From assembly GCA_026225235.1 (NCBI GenBank), contig JAMFSK010000136.1, positions 1-56,326 on the forward strand: a DNA stretch of 56,326 nt. The letters run 5' to 3'. Position 1 is the first letter of the stretch. Each line of letters starts with the position of its first letter. The translations under genes and the position numbers were made by a program. Below are positions 44,092 through 51,431 of this stretch, piece after piece. The notes under the pieces were generated by a model. It saw only the letters and a program-made list of their open reading frames with translations, searched no databases and had not been told where the DNA came from. This DNA is from Burkholderiales bacterium (GTDB lineage: Bacteria; Pseudomonadota; Gammaproteobacteria; Burkholderiales; Burkholderiaceae).

Positions 44092-45207
44092 TCAACCGCG
44101 AAACAATTCCACCCGATTGCGTCCGGCAGCCTTCGCATTGAGTAGCGCGACATCGGCATCGTCGAGCAAGCCGACGAGGCCATTCGACTCCGCGCGCATT
44201 TCGGCGACACCCACACTGATGGTCAACTGACCGGCAGGTGAATCGAGCCCCGCTACCGCGGCGCGCAGGCGTTGAGCGACCTGCATCGCCGTATGGACAC
44301 GGCAATTCGGCAACACCACGGCAAATTCATCGCCGCCGAGCCGCCCGAACACATCGACGGGGCGCAGGCGGTCCTGCAGCGCAGTGGCGACGAGCACGAG
44401 CGCGGCGTCGCCGACGGAATGCCCCAGTTTATCGTTGATGCTCTTGAAGCGATCCACGTCGATAAACAGGGCCGACACCGGTTCGGAGCGATGTTGCGCA
44501 CGCCGTACAGCGAGGTCCGCGAGTTCGTGGAAACGCTGGCGCACAAAAATGCCGGTGAGATCGTCGGTATGGGCCTGCTCGCGCAATTGCCCCTCAAGCT
44601 GGAAATGCGCGTGCATGAGCCGCGAGAAATACATATGCGTCACGGCCGAGCACACGGTTGCCGCGAACATATAGGTCAGCAACTCGTAGAAATCGATCCG
44701 CGAGGAGGGCAGTACCGTGAACGCGACAAAGGGCGCAATCGCCGTGACGACCGACGCAATCACGAAATGCCGGTGCGACATCCAGACCGGGCTGGTCACC
44801 ACCGGCAGCACCACGAAGGCCGGTATCACCCAGGCCACGCCCAGCGTATTGGCCGAGGCAAACAGGGCAATGGCGACTTCATAGAAAGCCAGGAAGGCGA
44901 AACCGTAGGGGATCCAGCGCCGCTGCGAGGTATCGCGCTCGAGCGCCCACATCACGGCGCCCAGCGCCAGCGACACCCCCAACACGCGCCAGATGAGGCC
45001 CGTGTTCAGTACGCCGGCGGCGAACGCAATCACCAACGCGGCGACGTAGGCGATCAGTCCGGCGCGACTGATCCCCCGCACGAGCGGCAGCAGGTGACGC
45101 ATCTGATAATCGTCAAACGAACGGTCGGCGGCAGTCAGACCCGCGGCCGCCGCCCCGGAAGCGTCCGGCTGCGTCGCCCCCGGGTCGCCGTTGACGGTGG
45201 TGCTCAT
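44092..45207 (-). CDS. Membrane-anchored diguanylate cyclase (GGDEF)
   Basis: A 371-residue protein, starting at the ATG at 45207. About five membrane segments lie between residues 45 and 190, followed by the linker LMHAHFQLEGQLREQAHTDDLTG and a GGDEF domain (about 210-370) with intact GGDEF (291-295) and RPVD (282-285) inhibitory site. It should make cyclic di-GMP. It is the second such enzyme in the window, unrelated to the first beyond the domain. Monocistronic; the signal is unknown. Confidence 0.93.
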   Translation of the reverse strand: MSTTVNGDPGATQPDASGAAAAGLTAADRSFDDYQMRHLLPLVRGISRAGLIAYVAALVIAFAAGVLNTGLIWRVLGVSLALGAVMWALERDTSQRRWIPYGFAFLAFYEVAIALFASANTLGVAWVIPAFVVLPVVTSPVWMSHRHFVIASVVTAIAPFVAFTVLPSSRIDFYELLTYMFAATVCSAVTHMYFSRLMHAHFQLEGQLREQAHTDDLTGIFVRQRFHELADLAVRRAQHRSEPVSALFIDVDRFKSINDKLGHSVGDAALVLVATALQDRLRPVDVFGRLGGDEFAVVLPNCRVHTAMQVAQRLRAAVAGLDSPAGQLTISVGVAEMRAESNGLVGLLDDADVALLNAKAAGRNRVELFRG

Positions 45208-45420
45208 GAGAACCAACCCCGTGATTTCTTTGAACTAGGCGCTATTGTAGGGTGATTTCGGTGCGCAAAAAGAGGGGCACCGCACCCTGGGCGCTCAGGT
45301 CGGAAAAAATATATAGCGCGTCACAAACAAGACCGCAACTACCATGCTGCCTGGAAGTGTGGGAACACACTGTGTGTGCAATAGAATCACCGCAGCACCG
45401 ACTCAAGCAACGGGTTTGCG

Positions 45421-46410
45421 ATGGCTCCACTCTCTTCGACACACCGCGCGGGCTCACCGCCGACTGACCTGTTCGACCAGCGCACCGATGACTGGGAGCG
45501 CGACCCGCGTCGTGCATTTGACGCGTGGCTCGTCAAACAGTCGTTCCGCCACTCGTCGGCGCAAGTTTATCAGGCGCAGTGGAATCACTTTATCGACTGG
45601 CTCGATCTTCGTCGTCGCACGCTCAAAAGCGCGGACGCCGGTCTCGTCGGCCAGTTTCTCGACAGCCTCGCGACGCGCAAGCAACAACGCGCGCGCTACC
45701 TCCGCTTGATCGAGCGTGTTTATGACCATCTCGCTAAACAGCAGCCGCGTTTGTCGAATCCGGCGCGCGGCGCAGCGCTCAACCCAGCCCCCGAAGCGGA
45801 CTGGCCGATGGCACGGGCCAACGAGCCCACGGGTTTCCTGAGACCAGCGGAACGTGAAGCGCTCGACGCGCATCTTGTCACACCCTTGCCACGCACACCG
45901 GCGCGTCGATGGCGCGAATTGCGTGACCGCGCGCTGCTGGCAGCGTTCCTCGGCGCAGGGATCAAGACAGGCGAGGCTCAGGCGTTGCCCGAGCGTTTTC
46001 TTGCGCGTTCGGACGGCTGGTTGCAGATCGAAAACGTCGACCCGCGGCTCACGCGCCGGACCCGTCCGCTTCCTTTCGCGCGCCGCGCGTTCGATGCGTG
46101 GCTCACCGCACGCGCCGAAGCCTCGACCGCGGGCCATCTCGCCTTTCCTTCGGGGCCCGATGGCCGGCCGATGCACAAGGCGACCGTGCTGCGTGCAATC
46201 GATGCCCTGGTCGAGGCCGCAGGCATCGCCGATTCGCGCGATCAGCGCGCGAGTCCGCAAACCTTGCGGAACTCATTTGCGGCACAGATGTTCGAACGGG
46301 GCGAGAGCGCGGAGCTCGTCGCGGAATGGCTCGGCTTCGAGCAACTGGAGTCGGCTATCCGTCTCCAGACACAATGGCGTGCCTGGCAACGTAGTGAGGC
46401 TCAGAAGTGA
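45421..46410 (+). CDS. Tyrosine-recombinase-fold protein lacking catalytic residues (XerC/D-like)
   Basis: A 329-residue protein with a Xer-type SAM-like N-domain (30-110) and a C-terminal domain alignable with XerD. At the six catalytic positions: GLR becomes GIK (K182 for Arg), HxLRH becomes QTLRN (Q280 for His, R283 kept, N284 for His), LGH becomes LGF (F306) and the nucleophilic Tyr position is Leu (L315); no Tyr exists after residue 101. The frame is intact and has normal composition, so it is not an obvious pseudogene. The stop overlaps the GTG start of the YceI-like gene, so both are translated together. Likely a DNA-binding or structural protein that no longer recombines. Confidence 0.85.
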   Translation: MAPLSSTHRAGSPPTDLFDQRTDDWERDPRRAFDAWLVKQSFRHSSAQVYQAQWNHFIDWLDLRRRTLKSADAGLVGQFLDSLATRKQQRARYLRLIERVYDHLAKQQPRLSNPARGAALNPAPEADWPMARANEPTGFLRPAEREALDAHLVTPLPRTPARRWRELRDRALLAAFLGAGIKTGEAQALPERFLARSDGWLQIENVDPRLTRRTRPLPFARRAFDAWLTARAEASTAGHLAFPSGPDGRPMHKATVLRAIDALVEAAGIADSRDQRASPQTLRNSFAAQMFERGESAELVAEWLGFEQLESAIRLQTQWRAWQRSEAQK

Positions 46411-47087
46411 AAGTGCAGAGATTGACGCAGGCAATCGCATCCCGGCGCCTTTGGCTAGTGGGAGCAGTGGTGGTGTTGAGCGCCTGTACGGCAGCGCGCG
46501 TGGTCACCCATACCGTCGACACGAAGCTGGCAGCGGCCCCCGCCGGCGCTTACGAACTCGATCCGAACCACTGGAGCGTCGTGTTCGACATCGACCATTT
46601 CAAGTACTCGCGCTTTGTGATGCGCTTCGACCGCGTGAAAGCGACGATGCAACTCGACCCGGCTGCGCTTGAACACAGCACGGTCAACGTGTCGATCGAC
46701 GCGGCAAGTCTCGATACGAACGACAAGTTACTCGACAAGATGGTGACGGGCGACGCATTGCTCGACGCGGCAAACTTTCCCACCATCGGCTTCGCGTCGA
46801 CCCGTTTCGAGATGACGGGCCCCTCCACGGCCAAGCTCACGGGCAACCTGACGATTCATGGATCGACCACACCCGTGACGCTCGATGTCACCTTCAACGG
46901 CGCGGCGCCCAACCCCCTCACACGGGAGCCCACTATGGGCTTCGCCGCGACCGGTAGCTTTACGCGATCATCGCTGGGGTTGGCCAAATGGTATCCGGCA
47001 GTCGGCGACGATATCAAAGTGCGCATCGAGGCGGAGTTCGTACAACACCGTGCGGCTGCACCGGCAAGTGAGGCGGCGGGCAGCTAG
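46407..47087 (+). CDS. YceI-family lipoprotein
   Basis: A 226-residue protein starting at GTG (46407-46409), overlapping the previous stop. Its N-terminus has a lipobox, VVVLSACTAA, so it is probably anchored as a lipoprotein. Residues about 45-210 match the YceI lipocalin-like barrel: YELDPNHWSVVFDIDHFKYSRF at the start and LTGNLTIHGSTTPVTLDV. YceI proteins bind isoprenoid lipids in the periplasm. The tight coupling to a dead recombinase is unusual. The gene is convergent with a small lipoprotein gene 4 bp away. Confidence 0.85.
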   Translation: MKVQRLTQAIASRRLWLVGAVVVLSACTAARVVTHTVDTKLAAAPAGAYELDPNHWSVVFDIDHFKYSRFVMRFDRVKATMQLDPAALEHSTVNVSIDAASLDTNDKLLDKMVTGDALLDAANFPTIGFASTRFEMTGPSTAKLTGNLTIHGSTTPVTLDVTFNGAAPNPLTREPTMGFAATGSFTRSSLGLAKWYPAVGDDIKVRIEAEFVQHRAAAPASEAAGS

Positions 47088-47091
47088 CGCG

Positions 47092-47349
47092 TTACTGCGC
47101 AGGGGGCGCACCCGGTTTGCAAGCGACGAGTAATCCCTGACTGCCGCTCCCGTCGCGGCGATCGATCGTGTCGTAATTGCCTGACGGACAGAGCGCCTTT
47201 GCCCGCTGCGCGCAGAGGTCCCAGCCGGCCCCCGAGCAGTCGACCATGGTGGTCTGACGGCCATCCGAAGTGAACAGTGGGTAAGGCGAACCGCACCCGG
47301 CAAGCGACAAGACGGCGGGCACGACAGCCAGCCACGAACTGACCTTCAT
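47092..47349 (-). CDS. Small lipoprotein
   Basis: An 85-residue protein starting at the ATG at 47349. It has a signal peptide and lipobox LSLAGCGSP, then a Cys-containing mature part (VDCSGAGWDLCAQRAKALC, VACKPG) that may form disulfides. The layout with a repeated C...C pattern is typical of small Burkholderia lipoproteins with a DxC.GAGW motif. Periplasmic outer-membrane anchoring is likely. Its stop is 4 bp from the yceI stop. Confidence 0.8.
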   Translation of the reverse strand: MKVSSWLAVVPAVLSLAGCGSPYPLFTSDGRQTTMVDCSGAGWDLCAQRAKALCPSGNYDTIDRRDGSGSQGLLVACKPGAPPAQ

Positions 47350-47552
47350 GTTTGATGTATTCCCGGTGGTGATCTGGCACGAATGGTAGCGTGAGCGACA
47401 CCTATGCCATAAATGAATTATTCGAGTATGGCGGCTTTGACAGCAACGGGAACACGAGGGAATGCCCAATGACAGGCAAGGCGACGATCAGTTCGGCGAA
47501 TGACAAGCGCAGCGAAACGTTTTGAAATAATCGCCTGAAACGAATCAACCCA

Positions 47553-47831
47553 TTACCGCCTGAAAAAATCTACCGACTGACCGGCACGCACGGCGCGCTG
47601 CAGCCATTCCGGCATCGGACCCGCACCATCCCACGAATTGCCCGCCGCGTCGGCGTACTGGATATGGCCGGGCGTCGGCGCGGGCATTGCCTGCGCAGAG
47701 GGGGTCTTCAGTACAACGGGGGGTTCAATCTGTTCTTCCGGCGGGGGCGTCAAGTGCTCGGCGGTCACGCCGAATTCCTTCATTCGTCGCCGGATGTACA
47801 AAATAATGCGCTCACGCACTAGCTCGTCCAT
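47553..47831 (-). CDS. H-NS-like small DNA-binding protein with altered core motif
   Basis: A 92-residue protein starting at the ATG at 47831 behind GAAGGAAG. It begins with a short basic helix MDELVRERIILYIRRRMKEF, followed by a Pro-rich linker. The C-terminus HIQYADAAGNSWDGAGPMPEWL then LQRAVRAGQSVDFF clearly resembles the H-NS DNA-binding domain, but the usual Gly-Arg-Gly-Arg-x-Pro loop is Gly-Ala-Gly-Pro-Met-Pro. It also lacks the long oligomerisation coiled coil. It may modulate H-NS proteins rather than bind DNA itself (inference). Confidence 0.7.
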   Translation of the reverse strand: MDELVRERIILYIRRRMKEFGVTAEHLTPPPEEQIEPPVVLKTPSAQAMPAPTPGHIQYADAAGNSWDGAGPMPEWLQRAVRAGQSVDFFRR

Positions 47832-48301
47832 GGTCTTCCTTCGTTCATGCTTTACCTCGTTGGATACTGCCAATTGTATCGAGTCGGCCGCAGCCGACAA
47901 GTTCTAATCCGCACGATAATGCGTGGGGCAAACGCGAATGCGGCTTGAATAAATCGCTCAGGGGACGTGCACTTCGTCTGTGCATCCGTGGCGGATTGCG
48001 CGGCGCCTGCAGCTCTGTCAGGCGCGCCGCGCAAAAGTCGTTCCGTGGTGCGTGACAATCGATGTGTGCTGCGCGGATAGTATCCGAAAAACCTGCCGCA
48101 ACGTCGGGCAGGATCGCAGGATATGTTGCCTTTCACAAGCTTTACAATACACCCGGCGCGCGAGTGAGCGCCATGCTTGCGGCAATCCGGACAACCGGCG
48201 GCCCCCGAGGTCGCGAGGCGGCCCGACCTGCGGCGCAAGCAGGACTCGCTCGCCTTACTCCCATTCACTGTGTTCTTCGCCCCGACCTCTCTTCGCCGCC
48301 C
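47832..48301. other. 470-bp divergent intergenic region
   Basis: Between the H-NS-like gene (leftward) and the YqhA-type gene (rightward). No credible gene is visible; frames through it lack coding style. It probably holds both promoters. GTGCA and TGCAT repeats near 47969-47986 form a small dyad. Confidence 0.4.
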
Positions 48302-48874
48302 ATGTCCGCCACCGCACCGAACACGCCCTCACGAGGCAGCCGCGTCCTGCCCTCCATCATCTTCATGTCGCGCTGGCTGCAGGTACCGCTATACCTCGGC
48401 CTGATCGTCGCCCAGGGACTGTACGTCTACCTGTTCCTCAAGGAAGTATGGCATCTGGTAACGACGATCGGCACGCTCAATGAAACGACCGTGATGCTGT
48501 CCGTGCTCGGTCTGATCGACGTCGTCATGATCTCGAACCTGTTGATCATGGTCATCATCGGCGGCTACGAGACCTTCGTCTCCCGGCTCGGTATCGAGGG
48601 ACATCCCGATGAGCCCGAATGGCTCGATCATGTGAATGCGGGCGTGCTCAAGGTCAAGTTATCGATGGCGTTGATCAGTATCTCGTCGATCCATCTGCTC
48701 AAGACATTTATCGATACCGATAACCGAAGCAGCACCTCGATCATGTGGCAAGTCGCCATCCATCTGTCCTTTCTCGTCTCCGCCATCGCGATGGCCTGGG
48801 TCGACCGGCTCACCTCGCAGTCCCATTTGGCCTCGGCCGCAGCCGTAGCCGCGTCGGGCGACAAGCCGCATTGA
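48302..48874 (+). CDS. YqhA/UPF0114-family inner-membrane protein
   Basis: A 190-residue membrane protein with about four membrane segments. Conserved features are [21 protein letters not shown] near the start and [27 protein letters not shown], typical of YqhA proteins. The start is set at the ATG at 48302 because homologues begin shortly before this stretch; there is no clear ribosome site. Function unknown. Confidence 0.88.
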   Translation: MSATAPNTPSRGSRVLPSIIFMSRWLQVPLYLGLIVAQGLYVYLFLKEVWHLVTTIGTLNETTVMLSVLGLIDVVMISNLLIMVIIGGYETFVSRLGIEGHPDEPEWLDHVNAGVLKVKLSMALISISSIHLLKTFIDTDNRSSTSIMWQVAIHLSFLVSAIAMAWVDRLTSQSHLASAAAVAASGDKPH

Positions 48875-48956
48875 GTTCTTCCGGCACCGCGGCGCCCCTG
48901 AATCGCGGCGCCGACAACAATCCTTCGAAAATCTCTTGAAAATCGCTTGCTATTGC

Positions 48957-48975
48957 ATCGCACACGATATAATAT
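48957..48975. promoter_or_regulatory. OhrR operator box and -10 element of ohrR
   Basis: ATCGCACACGATATAATAT (48957-48975) resembles a second copy upstream of ohr (49509-49527; 15 of 19 positions identical). It contains a perfect -10 element TATAAT (48967-48972). The ATG of ohrR starts 11 bp after this -10, so the transcript would have almost no leader. Confidence 0.65.
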
Positions 48976-48982
48976 CGTTTCC

Positions 48983-49450
48983 ATGAAACAACCCATCGCC
49001 ACCCCGACCCTCGATGCCAAGTCGACTCTGCTGCTCGATCAGCAGATCTGCTTCGCGCTGTATTCGACGTCGTTGGCGATGACCAAGATCTATCGCAAGG
49101 TGTTGCCGGAATTGGGGCTCACCTATCCGCAGTACCTGGCGATGATGGTGCTGTGGGAAAAGGACGCCCTGACCGTGTCGGAAATCGGCGAACGCCTGTT
49201 TCTCGATTCGGCCACACTCACCCCGCTGCTCAAGCGTATCGAGGCCATCGGCCTGATCACGCGAGCAAGGGCGGCGAAAGACGAGCGGCAGGTCATCGTC
49301 GCTCTCACTAGTGCGGGCAAGAAGTTGAAGAAACAGGCTGAAGCAGTGCCGCTGTCGATTCTGTGCGCCTCGGGATGCGAACCCCCGGAGCTGATGGACA
49401 TCAAGAACAGCCTGACCAAGCTGCGCGACAATCTGGTGAAGGCAGCTTAG
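48983..49450 (+). CDS. ohrR: Organic hydroperoxide sensor OhrR (MarR family)
   Basis: A 155-residue MarR protein. The sensing Cys is C23 in LDQQICFALYSTS, and C128 and C132 at SILCASGCEPPEL make it a two-Cys type. The winged helix spans about 63-103. The ATG at 48983 is used because homologues begin near it. It should repress ohr until an organic hydroperoxide oxidises C23. ohr lies 257 bp downstream on the same strand with its own operator box. Confidence 0.93.
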   Translation: MKQPIATPTLDAKSTLLLDQQICFALYSTSLAMTKIYRKVLPELGLTYPQYLAMMVLWEKDALTVSEIGERLFLDSATLTPLLKRIEAIGLITRARAAKDERQVIVALTSAGKKLKKQAEAVPLSILCASGCEPPELMDIKNSLTKLRDNLVKAA

Positions 49451-49707
49451 GCAGGAACCCGCCACGAGCAGCATCGAGAAAACGAGTGCGATGAGTTTGA
49501 CTTTATATATCGCGTACGATTTAATAGAGAACGATCTTAGAACGGGATGACTGCGGCGCCGAAACCTGAAGCCGGACACGCAGGCATCACGAGCAACACG
49601 CAGCATTGCAGTAGACGAAGCGCAGTACACGGGGTCCGCGCGGCAGCGAAGCGCGCAGACCGTCTTACCCCTGGCCTTACTCTTAACTTGAACAATGGAG
49701 TTTCATC
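49451..49707 (+). promoter_or_regulatory. ohr promoter region with OhrR box
   Basis: The 257 bp between ohrR and ohr hold no gene. ATCGCGTACGATTTAATAG (49509-49527) matches the box ahead of ohrR. If this marks the ohr promoter, the leader would be about 170 bases long, which is long for ohr; a second promoter nearer the gene is possible. Confidence 0.6.
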
Positions 49708-50133
49708 ATGTCAGTCGAAAAAGTCCTCTATACCGCTCACGCCAAAGCTAACGGTGGCCGTGATGGCAAGGCCGTCTCCTCCGACGGCGTGCTCGACGTC
49801 AAGCTGACCACGCCGAAGGAACTCGGCGGTGCGGGCGGCGTGGGCACCAACCCCGAACAACTGTTTGCAGCGGGCTATTCGGCCTGCTTCCTCGGCGCGA
49901 TCAAGTTTGTCGGTGCACGTGACAAGATTGCCGTGCCGACAGATACCTCGATTGAAGGCAGCGTCGGTATCGGCCAGATCCCCAATGGCTTCGGGATCGA
50001 AGTCGAACTGAAGATTTCGTTGCCGGGTCTCGCACGGGAAGAGGCAGAAGCGCTGGTGCAGAAAGCGCACATCGTCTGCCCGTATTCGAACGCGACGCGC
50101 GGCAATATCGACGTGAATCTCGTGGTGGTCTGA
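49708..50133 (+). CDS. ohr: Organic hydroperoxide resistance protein Ohr
   Basis: A 141-residue Ohr/OsmC-family peroxidase. The two catalytic Cys are in AAGYSACF (C60) and [13 protein letters not shown] (C124), and NPEQLFAAG precedes the first. It reduces organic hydroperoxides with lipoylated-protein electrons. It is paired with ohrR and followed by a terminator at 50156-50185. ATG is preceded by a TGGAG site nine bases upstream. Confidence 0.97.
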   Translation: MSVEKVLYTAHAKANGGRDGKAVSSDGVLDVKLTTPKELGGAGGVGTNPEQLFAAGYSACFLGAIKFVGARDKIAVPTDTSIEGSVGIGQIPNGFGIEVELKISLPGLAREEAEALVQKAHIVCPYSNATRGNIDVNLVVV

Positions 50134-50155
50134 CGCGACAGGTTTTAGAAAGCGG

Positions 50156-50185
50156 AACGGCGACGCAAGTGCGTCGCCGTTTTTC
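50156..50185 (+). terminator. Rho-independent terminator of ohr
   Basis: AACGGCGACGC (50156-50166) pairs perfectly with GCGTCGCCGTT (50171-50181) around an AAGT tetraloop, followed by T-rich sequence. It lies 23 bp after the ohr stop. Confidence 0.9.
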
Positions 50186-50292
50186 GTGTACGGTCAGATG
50201 GCAGGGCTACGATCGGCGTTGAAGCAGCAACCCTGATCGCAGCCGGTTCGCATCAAGTCGAGTCAACAGCCGGGGCGACCTCACTGCGATAC

Positions 50293-50646
50293 CTACTGCG
50301 GCTTCACAAATGTCGCGTCGGTGCCGTAGTTGGTGTACTTCCCTTTGCACAGTGCGAAGCCCACATTCCATCCCGCGAGATAGTCCCTGTCGCTGAGCGT
50401 CGGGCCATCCTTCTCCCAATAGAAGTCGCGATCGCCGGCTGACTTGTAGCCCGTGCCGCAGCCCTCGACGTGACCATCGACGTATGCTTTCGAGAACCCC
50501 TTGCCGTCCAGTTGCGCGCGATCGGCCTTGAGTTCCGGCGCCTCGAAGCGATTGGCCGAGAACGTCGGGATATCGGGCAAGGTGCAAGCACCGAGGCTGG
50601 CAAGTAGGACGAGAGCAAGAAGAGGACGCAGACGACGGACCGACAT
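50293..50646 (-). CDS. Small lipoprotein of unknown function
   Basis: A 117-residue lipoprotein: MSVRRLRPLLALVLLASLGA followed by the lipid Cys in LGACTLPD. The mature part includes GKGFSKAYVDGHVEGCGTGY and DYLAGWNVGFALCKGK with two Cys. DxxYxxGWxxGxxxCK is a pattern found in related Burkholderia lipoproteins. GGAAAG precedes the ATG at 50646. Function unknown. Confidence 0.82.
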   Translation of the reverse strand: MSVRRLRPLLALVLLASLGACTLPDIPTFSANRFEAPELKADRAQLDGKGFSKAYVDGHVEGCGTGYKSAGDRDFYWEKDGPTLSDRDYLAGWNVGFALCKGKYTNYGTDATFVKPQ

Positions 50647-50949
50647 GATTGAGCTTTCCAGAACGAGATCTCGTCATTGTATGCCGTAACCGCGAACGCC
50701 CATTCCAAGGCCGTCGCCGACAGGCTCCGATAGCAGCATCACCCGCCTCTCGCGATGTCGAATCGTCACGATGGCTTCGTAAAACTAAGGTCTGTCGGAA
50801 AAGCACGAATGGGATGATAAGCCGTGCTGCGCGCCGCCTGTCTGTCATTCGCACAACGACTCATCCACTTCAAATCAGCTATACGGTTTTCACAAATTTG
50901 ACTCGCCGACTCTCCATCATTGCGGCACAACATGCAACAGGGGACGACG
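50647..50949. other. 303-bp divergent intergenic region
   Basis: Between the leftward lipoprotein gene and the rightward lipoprotein gene. No gene or strong hairpin is seen; promoters of both are expected here. Confidence 0.4.
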
Positions 50950-51363
50950 ATGAGAATGGCCACCTCGCTCTATGCCGGGCTGGCGTGCGCACTTGCGCTC
51001 GCAGGCTGCGGTGATGGAAGCGGACCCACCAGTCCGACGTCGGCGCGCAGTAGCGCTGCAGACACACTCGCCAACACACCCACGCCGTCAGGCGACCCCC
51101 GTCCCGTCCCGGTTTCCGCCGACGCGCGCGAAGGGGCGGACCCGCACGGCACACCCCCTCTCACGGTTCCGACCTCTGCACCGAGCGATCCACCTTCCGC
51201 TCCGGTATCGATGTCGGCCGGGGTTATCGCGAGCATCGATCTTCTGACTCCAAGTCCTCCGACTCGCAGTCCTTCAGCATCTGCAACCACGCCGGATGCA
51301 GATACTGAAGCGCAGGTCCAGCCCGTCGTGCACTACCCGCCCGATCCGTCGGACGGTTCCTGA
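50950..51363 (+). CDS. Pro/Ser/Thr-rich lipoprotein
   Basis: A 137-residue protein. The ATG at 50950 follows AGGGGA by six bases; upstream in-frame starts are less well supported. Lipobox CALALAGCGD. The mature part is a flexible Pro/Ser/Thr/Ala-rich chain without visible fold or repeats, ending in HYPPDPSDGS. Probably a lipid-anchored linker-like protein. It lies 68 bp upstream of the phospholipase C gene and may be co-transcribed with it. Confidence 0.7.
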   Translation: MRMATSLYAGLACALALAGCGDGSGPTSPTSARSSAADTLANTPTPSGDPRPVPVSADAREGADPHGTPPLTVPTSAPSDPPSAPVSMSAGVIASIDLLTPSPPTRSPSASATTPDADTEAQVQPVVHYPPDPSDGS

Positions 51364-51431
51364 ACGCCGGGCTGTTAAGCAGCCCCCCCGAAGTCCCCCA
51401 CATATATCAATCTCTCACGAGAGGGTTACTC

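Noticed and set aside
45421..46410. Active phage integrase marking a genomic island
   Set aside because: The catalytic residues are lost, no tRNA or attachment repeat is adjacent, and the neighbours are ordinary chromosomal genes.
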